Positions 26,717 through 35,419 are shown, counted from the stretch's first letter. The stretch: DNA of 64,000 bases from Bog-756 sp963701325 (GCA_963701325.1 OY969604.1:3224001-3288000); one strand, 5' to 3'. The notes: generated by a model not told the origin, from the letters alone. Program-made: numbers and translations.

Positions 26717-27394
26717 TCAGGGCACGAGCAGCGCGGGGAGGTCGGCCACCGAGTCGACCAGGTGGGTGTGCGGAGCCTCGGCGAGCTCTGCCCGCGAGTG
26801 CGCGCCGGTGAGCACGCCGACCACCAGCGAAGCGCCCGCCCGGGTGCCCGCCACGAGGTCGCTCGTGGTGTCACCGACGACCGCCACTTCGGCGACGTCG
26901 TCGATCCGCAGGCGGAGCACAGCGGTGAGGATCATGTCCGGCCAGGGGCGTCCCCGTCCCGCATCGGCCGGGGAGAGGGCCAGATCGACCAGGCCCTCCC
27001 ACCCGAGTGCGTGCACGATCCGCTGCCGGGTGGCCGGGGAGAACCCGGTGGTGAGGCAGATCCGCACCCCGGCGTCGCGCAGAGCGCCGAGGGTGGCCTC
27101 GGTACCGGGGAGTGCCGGAACCGCGCCGCGGTCCACAGCCAGGTCGAAGGCGGCTTCGAAGGCCGTGTTGGCCTGCTCCGCCCGGTGCCGGTCACCGCCC
27201 AGTAGCTCGGTGAACACGGTGAGTTTGGATTGGCCCATGGTGCGCCGGATGAACGCGCCGGTCTCGCCTTGCAGGCCGTCGGCGGTCAGCCCCACCGCGT
27301 CGAGCCCTGCCTGGAAGGCTTCTTCGACCGCACCATGGTCGGCGACAGTCGTGCCGGCCATGTCCAGCGCGGCGAGTCGGATCGGAGGGCTCAT
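26717..27394 (-). CDS. Phosphonatase-like HAD hydrolase
   Basis: A 225-residue HAD protein: motif I LDMAGTTV, MGQSKLTVF in the cap region as in PhnX relatives, motif II LTTGFSP and motif III/IV VGDTTSDLVAGTRAG. It belongs with the PhnX-like subgroup (TIGR03351) that is commonly linked with an FAD oxidoreductase like the one directly upstream. The proposed role is cleavage of a C-P bond or of a phosphate in catabolism of an aminophosphonate. Its ATG overlaps the upstream stop (ATGA). Confidence 0.82.
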   Translation of the reverse strand: MSPPIRLAALDMAGTTVADHGAVEEAFQAGLDAVGLTADGLQGETGAFIRRTMGQSKLTVFTELLGGDRHRAEQANTAFEAAFDLAVDRGAVPALPGTEATLGALRDAGVRICLTTGFSPATRQRIVHALGWEGLVDLALSPADAGRGRPWPDMILTAVLRLRIDDVAEVAVVGDTTSDLVAGTRAGASLVVGVLTGAHSRAELAEAPHTHLVDSVADLPALLVP

Positions 27395-28533
27395 CGGGAC
27401 AGAGACTCCCAGGTCTGTTCCGCGATTGCAGGGGAGAGCGTCATCCCGCGACCGGCGGGGCCGTTGACCAGGAGCACCCCCGGATCGACGGTCTGACGGA
27501 AGTAGATCCGATCGTCGGTGACCGCGGTGTAGACGCCGGCCCAACGACGGACGACCGGGGGGAGGGACCAGCCGAGGAGGCGTTCGGCCCGGACGCGGAG
27601 GTCGTCGTAGAGGGACTCGTCGACTGCGAAGTCGAAAGGCTCGTCGTAGACGTGGGTGTCCCCGATGGTGAGCTCCCCCGATGCGCGCTGGACCAGAAGG
27701 AGCTGCATGCCCCACTCGGTCGTGGCCGGGTCGGGTTCTGGGAGCGCGGCCCGCTCGGGGAGGTCGAAGGCGGGGTAGTAGCGCATCGAGTCGGCATCTG
27801 CCAGGGCCGTGGTGATGCGCTCGGACGAGGGCGCGGTCTGCATCATCTGGAGCCGGCAGCGTCGTAGTGGAGCGGCGGCAAGGGTGGCGCCGATCCGCCC
27901 GCCGAGACCGGTGAGGCGATCGCCGGTGCAGAGGACGACCAGCGATCCCTCGTGGCGGTGGCCGAGATGGTCGATCGCCGTGGCGGTGCCGTCGGTCGCG
28001 GTCTGCTCAACGTCGAGCACGAGCCGGTGGGGGAGCCAACGGTAGCGGCCGGTCGCTTCGAGGGTGCGTCGCAGCGCGCCGAGCACCAGACCCGGCTCGA
28101 CGATCGCGTCGGCCCGACACCAGAGGCCCCCGAGTTGTGAGCCGCGCGCGGCAGGGTTGATCTTCCGGACCCCATCCGCATCGAGGAGCTCGACGGAGCG
28201 GTGCACTGCCGTCGGTTGACCGACGAGCGCCTCCATGAGGGCGAGCTCTGCCTCGGTCCGGGCGACGGTGACCGAGCCCGCCGGACGAAAGGCGATCGAG
28301 GGGGTGTGCTCGGCGATCTGCTGCCAGAGCTCGCGGGCCCGAAGGGCCAGTCGCAGCTCGGGACCGGCCCTGCGCCCGCTCACCCAGATCAGCCCGAAGT
28401 TGCGGACCGAGGCTCTGCGCGGGCCCGGGTCGGCCTCCAGATGCAGCACCTGCCAGCCCCGGCGGCAGGCCTCGAGGGCGTGCATCGTGCCGAGGACACC
28501 ACCGCCAACGATGACCACCCGCCGCGCGTCCAC
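27391..28533 (-). CDS. FAD-dependent oxidoreductase of the phosphonate-associated type
   Basis: A 380-residue DAO-family flavoprotein with the dinucleotide loop VVIVGGGVLG at the N-terminus, a substrate domain (RNFGLIWVSGRRAGPEL) and a C-terminal LLVNGPAGRGMTLSP typical of glycine-oxidase-like enzymes. It matches the clade (TIGR03364) found next to PhnX-like hydrolases and thought to deaminate an aminophosphonate oxidatively. It overlaps the hydrolase gene by four bases, so the two enzymes probably act in sequence. GTG 28533 is set by the position of the FAD loop. No phosphonate transporter is present nearby. Confidence 0.85.
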   Translation of the reverse strand: MDARRVVIVGGGVLGTMHALEACRRGWQVLHLEADPGPRRASVRNFGLIWVSGRRAGPELRLALRARELWQQIAEHTPSIAFRPAGSVTVARTEAELALMEALVGQPTAVHRSVELLDADGVRKINPAARGSQLGGLWCRADAIVEPGLVLGALRRTLEATGRYRWLPHRLVLDVEQTATDGTATAIDHLGHRHEGSLVVLCTGDRLTGLGGRIGATLAAAPLRRCRLQMMQTAPSSERITTALADADSMRYYPAFDLPERAALPEPDPATTEWGMQLLLVQRASGELTIGDTHVYDEPFDFAVDESLYDDLRVRAERLLGWSLPPVVRRWAGVYTAVTDDRIYFRQTVDPGVLLVNGPAGRGMTLSPAIAEQTWESLSR

Positions 28534-28784
28534 GCCGGCGATCGTACTGACGCAGCGAAGGGGTAGGTGGCCGGCTTCGGATCGTCCGGCCGGGTTGAGC
28601 GCGACGTGTGGACGTCCGAGCGCGGGCTGACAAGGACCCATCGTCCGGCCGAGGGGAGGGCCGCGATGCCCCGGCGATCGGAGATTTCGGGTCGAGCAGG
28701 TCGTCTGCCCTCGGATTGACGGCCTCACCCGGTAGTCGCCACCGCCCGCCGGGCCGGCGTGGGCTAAATTGACGATTCGCCCAA

Positions 28785-28857
28785 TCGGGGGTGGCGCAAC
28801 TGGCAGCGCGCATGATTCTGGTTCATGAGGTTGGAGGTTCGAGCCCTCCCCCCCGAG
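28785..28857 (+). tRNA. tRNA-Gln (anticodon CUG)
   Basis: It folds as a full cloverleaf: acceptor TCGGGGG/CCCCCGA, D stem GCGC/GCGC, anticodon stem CATGA/TCATG around TTCTGGT (anticodon CTG), and T stem GGAGG/CCTCC around TTCGAGC. CCA is not encoded. It reads CAG codons. Confidence 0.93.
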
Positions 28858-28966
28858 CGCACACGACGCCCCTGAACGAGGGCGAAGTGGGAGATCGGCC
28901 CTCCGGGGTTCGGTGGCTTCGGAAGGAGCGCACACATACGGTCATCCGCAGACGGATGCCCGGCAG

Positions 28967-29039
28967 GGTCCCATCGTCTAGAGGCCTAGGACACCACCCT
29001 CTCAAGGTGGAGACACGGGTTCGAACCCCGTTGGGACTG
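28967..29039 (+). tRNA. tRNA-Glu (anticodon CUC)
   Basis: Cloverleaf with acceptor GGTCCCA/TGGGACT, D stem GTC/GAC, anticodon stem CCACC/GGTGG around CTCTCAA (anticodon CTC), and T stem ACGGG/CCCGT around TTCGAAC. CCA is not encoded. Composition changes just after its 3' end, which makes it a possible integration point. Confidence 0.93.
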
Positions 29040-29335
29040 CTCGGTGAGCTTGACCCCGTTTGGGCCGAGCCAGCTCCAGTTGACCCCAATTGGGGACCAG
29101 GTCAGCACCTATGAGAGTGCGGCTGTGGTCCTGCGACGGCGAGGTCGAGGGTTTGGAACGCGTTCGGCCGGTCGCTTTCACTCGGCCGAAAGGGTGACCC
29201 GGATCGGCACTTCGAGGCGCGTGGATAACTCAGCCCATTCCACGTTGGCGAGTGTCTCGTGCTTATCAGCCTTGCGCCGGTATGAGATCGATTGGCATTC
29301 CCCCGGGGGTGCTCGGAGCCCTAGCATGGTCGTCA
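29040..29335. other. Intergenic stretch after tRNA-Glu, possible mobile-element ends
   Basis: No gene is seen. At 29049-29095 the words TTGACCCCGTTTGG and TTGACCCCAATTGG occur twice within 50 bases. At 29191-29227 there is a segment similar to 39279-39315 (about 27 of 37 bases). Both features suggest eroded ends of a mobile element next to the tRNA. Confidence 0.35.
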
Positions 29336-30850
29336 ATGGGTCGTGACGCAGGCGCTGCCGGGTCGCGCCGCCGGTGGGGCCGGGCTGCTGCTGTCGCAGG
29401 GACCATCGTCTGCTTGAGTGGTTTCACATTGGTCCTGATTAGCCCTGATCCGGCGAGGTCGGCCAACACTTCTCTCCCGTCGTCTCCCTCAACTCCCCCG
29501 TCAGCGCGGTCACCGCTTGTCGGCGCCTACTACTCGGATTGGTTCCCCTCCAACTCGGCCCAAGGGACCCTGCGCCAGCATCTGATCCCAGCCCAGGGGG
29601 CGGATCCATCCAAGGTCAACTCGGCCGACCCGGCGGTAGCCCAACAGGCCATCGCCCAAGCCACCCGCAGTGGCATCAACTTCTTCGCCCTCGACTACTG
29701 GCCGTCTCGCCCAGCCCAGAATCAGAATATTGACGCGTTCCTACGAGCGGACAACCTCCGCGACATTAAATTCTGCATCCTGTACGAGACGTGGGACCTT
29801 GGCTTCGACGGCGCCCATGAGTCGACGCCGGTCGACTCAAGCATGGAATTCTCGTTCGACCTCGATCTCCTCTCATTCGCCCGGACCTACTTTTCCAACG
29901 CGAACTACCTCCGCATCGACGGCAGGCCGGTGCTGGTTCTCTACCTGAGCCGTACCCTGACCGGCGACGTTGCGGGCATGATTCAGGGAGCGCGGAGCCT
30001 TCTCGAGTCGCACGGGTACGACCCCTTTATCATCGGGGACGAGATCTACTGGAGGGTCACGTCTGCCGATCCCCCAGCGACGGGGAGCTGGTTCACCCCG
30101 ACACCGCAGACGTCGCGTCTGGACCTCTTCGACGCCATCACCGCCTACTCGCTCTACATCGGAGACCCCGACGAGCCATTCTCGCCGTCGCAAGATTTCG
30201 TCGGCTACCCCGGCGACACCCACATCGTGGCGGACGAGAAGCACCTTTACGACGAGTACGCCTGGGCAGCGGGTGGGGGAGTGCCGGTAGTCCCCGATGT
30301 CCAGCCGGGCGTCAATACCCAGGGGGTCCGTTCCATCGTGGACGAGCCAGCCGAACCCCGCCAGTGGCTACGGGGCGAGTCATCGGGGAGCACGATTCAA
30401 CACTTCCTCGACCAGATCGCGGCCCCTGTCATCGAGCCCAGCCTGCCGATGGTGTTCGTTACGAGCTGGAATGAGTGGAACGAGGATACTGCGGTCCAGC
30501 CCGTAGGCGGCACACCTACTTCCCGGGACGACTCGCCGACCGGGACTGGGTACACCCAGGGCTATACGTATGGAGGCGAAGGGAACAGCGCGTTGGTCGC
30601 CATCCGAAACTTCGTTGGTGTGGCTTGGGGTGAAGTGAGTTCGGCCACAGGAAGGCCCCTCGGTCAAGTGGAGGTGGAGGCTCTGCGCGGAGGGAAGCCG
30701 GTGAGCACCACCCGCACCGACAGTCAAGGGTGGTACGTCCTTCGGCGCACCTCAGGCGCCATCGGACTCCTCACCATCGCGTCACCAGGTGGTGAGATGC
30801 ATCTCACGGCATCGGACTTGGTCGCAGGACGCGCCGATATTCGCATCTGA
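29336..30850 (+). CDS. Secreted or anchored GH99-like (WbsX-type) protein
   Basis: A 504-residue protein. An Arg-rich start and a hydrophobic segment (VAGTIVCLSGFTLVLI) form a signal or anchor, followed by a Ser/Pro linker. The main domain begins GAYYSDWF and includes GINFFALDYWPSR, DGRPVLVLYLSR and VFVTSWNEWNEDT, the blocks of glycoside hydrolase family 99-like (WbsX) proteins. The last 80 residues look like a carboxypeptidase-regulatory-like beta-sandwich (GRPLGQVEVEALRGGKPVST). Hydrolysis of a mannose-containing surface polysaccharide is possible. ATG 29336 fits the signal; earlier in-frame starts add non-signal residues. Confidence 0.75.
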   Translation: MGRDAGAAGSRRRWGRAAAVAGTIVCLSGFTLVLISPDPARSANTSLPSSPSTPPSARSPLVGAYYSDWFPSNSAQGTLRQHLIPAQGADPSKVNSADPAVAQQAIAQATRSGINFFALDYWPSRPAQNQNIDAFLRADNLRDIKFCILYETWDLGFDGAHESTPVDSSMEFSFDLDLLSFARTYFSNANYLRIDGRPVLVLYLSRTLTGDVAGMIQGARSLLESHGYDPFIIGDEIYWRVTSADPPATGSWFTPTPQTSRLDLFDAITAYSLYIGDPDEPFSPSQDFVGYPGDTHIVADEKHLYDEYAWAAGGGVPVVPDVQPGVNTQGVRSIVDEPAEPRQWLRGESSGSTIQHFLDQIAAPVIEPSLPMVFVTSWNEWNEDTAVQPVGGTPTSRDDSPTGTGYTQGYTYGGEGNSALVAIRNFVGVAWGEVSSATGRPLGQVEVEALRGGKPVSTTRTDSQGWYVLRRTSGAIGLLTIASPGGEMHLTASDLVAGRADIRI

Positions 30851-30974
30851 CGACGGATCGCTGGTTGTTCCACGCCGCCGGGACGCCAATGGACTGCCGA
30901 CCGACCTGCCCCCGATCGCCGGATATGCCCTGCCCACCTCCGGTGCTTTGGAGCAGACCGAAAGCCTCGCCGGA

Positions 30975-31826
30975 CTAATGCACTGACCGCTGCCCGGTCA
31001 CCAGCCATGCGCCAGCCCCGAACCGAATACCCACACCGGGCTCGTAGCGCTCGGTCAGGGCCGAACGGACAGCCTCGACCACCTCGTCATGGTGGTCTGT
31101 CCCTGCGAGGCCGACGAGGCCTCGGACCATCCCCATCCCGAGGAGGAAGTCCATCGACTCATCGACCGTGCCGCCCCCGCCTATGAGGATGGATGGTGCG
31201 AGCGGCTCGAATACCACGTCAGTGAAGCCCGCCACTTCGAGGAGCGTCGTCGTCTCGTTCTCGTCCTTAAGCGCGAACATCCCCGGCCCTTTTGCGAGAC
31301 CGCCGAACTCGGGGATCTCGACATGGTTCGCCACCTCGCTGACAACGACAGTGAGCCATTCGTTCGCGGGGAGCGCGTGCCAGCTGACAAATGCAAGCCG
31401 ACCGTCGGGAGCGACCGAGCGTCGCAAGTTCGAAAATGCCCGCACCGGGTCATCAAAGAACATGAGCCCGAACTGGCTGACTACAAGGTCGAACGTGCCC
31501 GGCACGAAGGCGTGCGTCTGGGCGTCACCGACGATGAACTCGACGTTGTCGATCTGCACTCTTTGGGCGCGTCGAGACGCGACCTCCGTCAGTGGCAACG
31601 AGATATCGAGACCGACCGCCGAGTCGGCGATGCCTGATGCCGCGAGGGTGAGTGCTCCGCAGCCACAGCCCACATCGAGCAAGGAGCGATGGGGCGTCAG
31701 TCGGACCTGTTCAAGCAGCGCCTCGGTGAACGGCGCCAGTTGGCGGTCGTAACGGTCGGCATGGTCGACGTAGTGCACCGACTCGCCGCCGTTCCACGCT
31801 TCAGACTGGTTCCTGTTAGGTAGCAT
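30975..31826 (-). CDS. Class I SAM-dependent methyltransferase (UbiE/Methyltransf_11-like)
   Basis: A 283-residue protein with motif I LLDVGCGCGALTL, the acidic end of strand 2 GLDISLPL, VGDAQTHAF and post-motif FDLVVSQFGLMFF. It methylates a small molecule of unknown nature using SAM. The ATG at 31826 gives the usual length. It stands alone, convergent with the GH99-like gene. Confidence 0.85.
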   Translation of the reverse strand: MLPNRNQSEAWNGGESVHYVDHADRYDRQLAPFTEALLEQVRLTPHRSLLDVGCGCGALTLAASGIADSAVGLDISLPLTEVASRRAQRVQIDNVEFIVGDAQTHAFVPGTFDLVVSQFGLMFFDDPVRAFSNLRRSVAPDGRLAFVSWHALPANEWLTVVVSEVANHVEIPEFGGLAKGPGMFALKDENETTTLLEVAGFTDVVFEPLAPSILIGGGGTVDESMDFLLGMGMVRGLVGLAGTDHHDEVVEAVRSALTERYEPGVGIRFGAGAWLVTGQRSVH

Positions 31827-32124
31827 TCGTCGTCCTCAGGCGGGGAGCGTCTCGATTTCATCGTGGCACGTCCGGGAGGGCGAGGTCCGGATCAGGGTAT
31901 TCGGCCATCTGCGTCCCATATCACCGGGTGTGGGTGCGTTCTCACCATGGCGAGTGCTTGCGACCCGCCCGCTAGTTGTCCAAGTACGTCGGGGATGGGT
32001 CACAGTCGGGGCGTCCAACGAACGATCGGTATTTTACTTAGTTCTTACACCTTGCGAAGTGCGATTCTTACCCTCGGGTAGGAGAATGAGGACGGAAATC
32101 GTTGTAAGTCAAGGAGAAATGACG
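31827..32124. other. AT-richer intergenic stretch with one dispersed repeat copy
   Basis: About 300 bases without a convincing gene. The 31905-31940 segment carries CCATATCACCGGGTGTGGG, related to copies at 34616 and 43336. The 32030-32070 part (TATTTTACTTAGTTCTTACA) is AT-rich and may contain the promoter for the small gene at 32125. Confidence 0.4.
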
Positions 32125-32322
32125 ATGGGAGTCGTATTTGGGCAGCTCATTCGCTGCGATGCAGCTCAGTGCCTCAATGCACTGCCGCTGGCCGCAGGCG
32201 AGGATGCCTTCTCTGTTGTGAGCGCCGAGGATGGATGGACGTGGTCCCGTTCCTTCGGTTACCGGTGCCCCGACCACACGGCGACGGCCTCTCAGGGTCG
32301 CATCACGTCTTCCTCGTACTAG
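32125..32322 (+). CDS. Small Cys/His protein, 3' end at the IS630 boundary
   Basis: A 65-residue protein beginning MGVVFGQLIRCDAAQC, with a second cluster YRCPDHT; the C-x4-C...C-x2-H arrangement recalls the small genes at 3048 and 5066. AAGGAG lies eight bases before ATG 32125, better than the ATG at 32119. The stop TAG at 32320 coincides with the TA at which the IS630 remnant appears to begin, so the natural C-terminus may have been lost. Function unknown. Confidence 0.55.
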   Translation: MGVVFGQLIRCDAAQCLNALPLAAGEDAFSVVSAEDGWTWSRSFGYRCPDHTATASQGRITSSSY

Positions 32323-32331
32323 AGTGCCGCG

Positions 32332-33303
32332 TCAGGCAACGTTTGCGCGCTTGACCAGCTCACGTAGCGCCCGATCGTGCGCATTGCGGTTCCGCCAGAT
32401 GATGTAACGGCGGATCATGGAGGCCTGGTCTTTATGGCTGGCGTGGTCGGTGCCGTCGAGGGCGGAATAGCGGAGCGCCTGGAATTGGGCCTCGATCCGG
32501 TTGAGCCATGACGAATATGTTGGCGTGTAGGCGAGCTCTACGTTGTTGGCGTCGGCCCACTCGGCGACCCGGCGGTCGTTCTTGGTCGAGAGGTGCGGGC
32601 TGAAGTTGTCAAGCACGATGGCGATCCGGACGCCGGGTGGATGCAGGGTTCGCAGATAGCGGACGAACGCCAAGAACTCGGTTCGGCCTTTCTTGGCGGT
32701 CACGTGTCCGTAGAGGCGGTCGGTCGAGAGGTCGTACCCGGCCATCAGATGTCGGACTCCGTGCGGCCGGACGTAGGTAGCCCTGCGCCGTCGGCGGCGG
32801 GGAGCCTTCCGGTCGCTATCGGTTGATCCGACCGGGGCCCACTGCTTGCCGGGATGGGGCTGGAGGGTGAGTGGTCCGAACTCGTCGAAGCAGATCACGA
32901 CGGTGGGGTCCGTTTCCAATGGCTGGGCAGTGCCATCGGCGATGGCGTAGAGCTCGAGGATCCGGTTCTTCTTTGCCTCGAAGTCGGGGTCGTTCGATTG
33001 CTTCCAGGTCTTGATCACTTGAAAGGACACCCCCTCCTCTCGGAGCAGGACCCGGAGGCCCTCATGGCTGATGTCGTCGACCACCCCCTCGGCGACCAGG
33101 AACTCTGCCAGCTTCGACAGGCTCCAGGTCGAGAAGGGCAGGTCGTGGTCCTGCGGACGGGAAAGGGCGACCTTCTTGATCGCCTGGCGTTCCGGCAAGG
33201 TGAACTTCGGGGGGCGACCGCCGGCGTACTTCGGAGCCAGGGAGTCGAATCCGTCGGCATTGAAGTTGTGGATCACCTCTCTGACGCGGTCCTCGGAGGT
33301 GAA
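32332..33303 (-). pseudogene. IS630-family transposase, 5' part missing
   Basis: From FTSEDRVREVIHNFNADGFD to KRANVA the product matches the catalytic part of IS630-type transposases: FDEFGPLTLQPHPG (first Asp), IVLDNFSPHL (second Asp) and SWLNRIEAQF (Glu). The N-terminal helix-turn-helix region is missing, because an IS3-type element begins exactly at 33304. The open frame continues into the IS3 element only by chance. No matching 5' piece is seen on the other side of the IS3 element, so the event also deleted DNA. Confidence 0.85.
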
Positions 33304-33319
33304 TGAATCGGCCCGGGTT

Positions 33320-34208
33320 TCATAGAGACTCGGTTGTCTGTGAAGTGACCAGATCTCCTCTGTCGATCTGACGGTAGTGGTTCGCTTCCAGCTCTGCCGG
33401 CGGGACCTTGCCGATCTCGTTGTGGATTCGGCGGTTGTTGAACCAGTCGACGTAGGTGAGGGTGGCCCATTCGACGTGCTCGACGTTGCGCCATGGGCCC
33501 TGGCGGTAGATGAGTTCGGTCTTGTAGAGCCCGTTGAAGCTTTCGGCCAGGGCATTGTCGTAGGAGTCACCCTTGGATCCCACCGAGTTCACGACGCCGG
33601 CTTCGGCCAGGCGCTCGGTGTATCGAATGCACAGATATTGAACCCCGCGGTCGCTGTGATGAATGAGGCCATCGAGGCCGGTGTCCTTGCGTCCGTGGAT
33701 GGCCATCTCCAGAGCGTCGATGGCCAGATCGCTGCGCAATGAGGTCGAGGTCTGCCATCCCACGACGTAGCGGCTGAACACGTCCACCACGGGTGAGGTC
33801 CGCCACCCAGAGCCGGTTGGGTCCTTGGGCCACGAACTGGCGATCGACCAAGTCGGCAGGCCGGTCGAGGGTGTCATCACCGACGGTGGTCCGCTTCCAT
33901 TGCCGCCCTCGGCGTGCTCCCTGGAGTCCCAGGTCACGCATGAGGCGTTCGACGGTGCAGCGGGCCACCCGATGGCCCTCCCGGTTCAGCTGGGTCCAGA
34001 CCTTGTCGGCTCCGTAGACGTCGAAGTTCTCCGACCGGACCCGCTTGATCTCGACCTTCAGCTGCTGGTCCCGGACCCGGCGGGCGCACAGGGGCCGGTG
34101 GCGGGCGGCGTAGTAGGTGGCGGGAGCGACCTGCAGAGTGGTGCAGATCGGCTCGACTCCCCATCGGCTCTTCCGAGCATCGATGTAGCGAACTACCTCT
34201 TCGGTCGA
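33320..34208 (-). pseudogene. IS3-family OrfB (DDE transposase), disrupted by internal deletion
   Basis: The N-terminal part (RKSRWGVEPICTTLQVAPATYYA) and the catalytic core (VVDVFSRYVVGW, HHSDRGVQYL, SKGDSYDNALAESFNGLYKTE) are recognisable. At 33790/33791 NRLWVADLT joins directly to VVDVFSR out of frame: the 12 to 14 residues that normally follow ADLT (the YV...YVAF strand) are missing, and the frame changes. The first Asp is thus separated from the other two and the enzyme is dead. Confidence 0.8.
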
Positions 34209-34513
34209 CCGTCGAGCTCGATCGCGAAGAAGATCGAAGCGTCCTTCAATATCTCGTTGGCTCGTTTGAGCTCTTTGACCTCCCGCTCGAGCTCCTCGAT
34301 CTTCAGCTGGTCCTCGGTGGTCGTTCCCGGTCGTTTGCCGTCGTCGATCTCGGTCCGGCGGACCCAGATCCGCAGCGTCTCGGGCGTCATCCCCAGCTTC
34401 GCCGAAATGGCGGTCATGGCCGCCCATTCCGAGGGGTACTCAGCCCTGTGCTCGACGAGCATCCGGACGGCCCGCTCACGGACCTCCGGGGAGTATCGGG
34501 TGTTCCTTGGCAT
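34193..34513 (-). CDS. IS3-family OrfA (helix-turn-helix protein)
   Basis: A 106-residue protein: MPRNTRYSPEVRERAVRM, a helix-turn-helix (GMTPETLRIWVRR) and a C-terminal leucine-zipper-like helix (IEELEREVKELKRANEILK). It is intact, but its OrfB partner, usually made by -1 frameshifting near the end of this gene, is not functional. Confidence 0.88.
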   Translation of the reverse strand: MPRNTRYSPEVRERAVRMLVEHRAEYPSEWAAMTAISAKLGMTPETLRIWVRRTEIDDGKRPGTTTEDQLKIEELEREVKELKRANEILKDASIFFAIELDGRPKR

Positions 34514-34563
34514 TGCTCCATCCTCTCAAGGGAAGGAGCCTCCAGGATTCCCGGGCCGATTCA

Positions 34564-34694
34564 GCCCAAGGTTCTGCATCTCACAACCGAATGTTGCCAC
34601 GGACCGGCCTTCGGTATCCCACATCACCGGATGGGGCGCCAGCCAAACAGCAATGGGGGCGGGACTTCTCAAGGAGTCCATGGTCTAATGGGCC
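34564..34694. other. Short gap with a dispersed repeat copy
   Basis: CCCACATCACCGGATGGGG at 34618-34636, preceded by CGGCCTTCGGTAT, matches the copy near 31914 including its left shoulder. No gene seen. Confidence 0.4.
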
Positions 34695-34928
34695 ATGTTC
34701 TACATCGTGATCTTCAGTCTCCTCGCCGTTGTCCTCGTCGTGGGGGGTGTAACAACGATGAACCGTCGCCGCCACAGTCTGGCAACGGACGAGGGCCTGA
34801 CCAACGCCGGCCACCAGGGGCGCACCACCGATGGTCAAGTAGGGCACTCGCCCCATAGTGATGCCAGCCGTCGCAATCGGAAGGCAAAGCGAGTGCAATC
34901 CAGGAATGACCGGCGTAAGCGCCATTGA
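34695..34928 (+). CDS. Small single-pass membrane protein
   Basis: A 77-residue protein with one N-terminal helix (MFYIVIFSLLAVVLVVGGV) and a basic, hydrophilic tail ending RRNRKAKRVQSRNDRRKRH. N-out/C-in topology is expected. No clear ribosome binding site. No family recognised. Confidence 0.5.
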   Translation: MFYIVIFSLLAVVLVVGGVTTMNRRRHSLATDEGLTNAGHQGRTTDGQVGHSPHSDASRRNRKAKRVQSRNDRRKRH

Positions 34929-34983
34929 TGCTGTGGTGAGAGCCGAACCGATGACATTGCCCCGAACGCGGCCGTGGGGCTCC

Positions 34984-35244
34984 TCAGAACCGGTTGAAGG
35001 CTACGACAAGCATTGCAAGGCCGATCAGCAGGTAGACGGCCCCGGTGATCCAGGGTGTGGCCTTGTTGGGCCGTCGCTCGATACCGACAGGCACCAAGAA
35101 CCGAGCTTGCATCCCCCGGTAGTCGATCAGAACGGCGGTTCCATAGAGGGCAACGAAAGCGCCGATTGCCGCCGACAGTGCCGGCAGCGGCCTCGTCGTC
35201 GTGGGTGACGCCGGAAGGGTGATCGAGATTCTCGTACAGGGCAT
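34984..35244 (-). CDS. Small two-helix membrane protein
   Basis: An 86-residue protein with hydrophobic segments AAIGAFVALYGTAVLI and WITGAVYLLIGLAMLVVAF separated by a basic loop (GIERRPNKATP). The ATG at 35244 is the nearest start that keeps both helices; the frame is open further upstream but loses membrane-protein character. Function unknown. Confidence 0.5.
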   Translation of the reverse strand: MPCTRISITLPASPTTTRPLPALSAAIGAFVALYGTAVLIDYRGMQARFLVPVGIERRPNKATPWITGAVYLLIGLAMLVVAFNRF

Positions 35245-35419
35245 GGAGGATTCAGATCGAGTCCTCCCACCCTGTGGCGTCATAGCCAGCGAAACCGTCC
35301 CCTGACGAGCGGGATGTGATGCCAGGCGGAAGCATTGGCTAGGTGCTCCCGATTGCCGGGAGCGGGGCGGCCTGACGGCGAGTCGGATAGGCGGGCTCAT
35401 CCGACCGTAAACTCCGTCC

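Larger units (their letters stand above)
33304..34563 (-). mobile_element. IS3-family insertion sequence, decayed
   Basis: A 1260-bp element bounded by the perfect 14-bp inverted repeat TGAATCGGCCCGGG (33304-33317) and CCCGGGCCGATTCA (34550-34563), with partial matching further inward. TGA...TCA ends are usual for IS3. It contains orfA and a broken orfB. The flanks (GAA left, GCC right) show no target duplication, as expected if adjacent DNA was deleted. Confidence 0.88.

Noticed and set aside
28785..29039. Attachment-site duplication of the tRNA-Glu 3' end at the far side of the accessory block
   Set aside because: No second copy of the TTCGAACCCCGTTGGGAC word was found by eye up to 51 kb; the similar GGGTTCGAGCAC at 42553 matches too few bases.
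33304..33570. N-terminal 89 codons joined to the IS630 transposase
   Set aside because: This part belongs to the IS3 element read out of frame; the IS630 homology begins at 33303.
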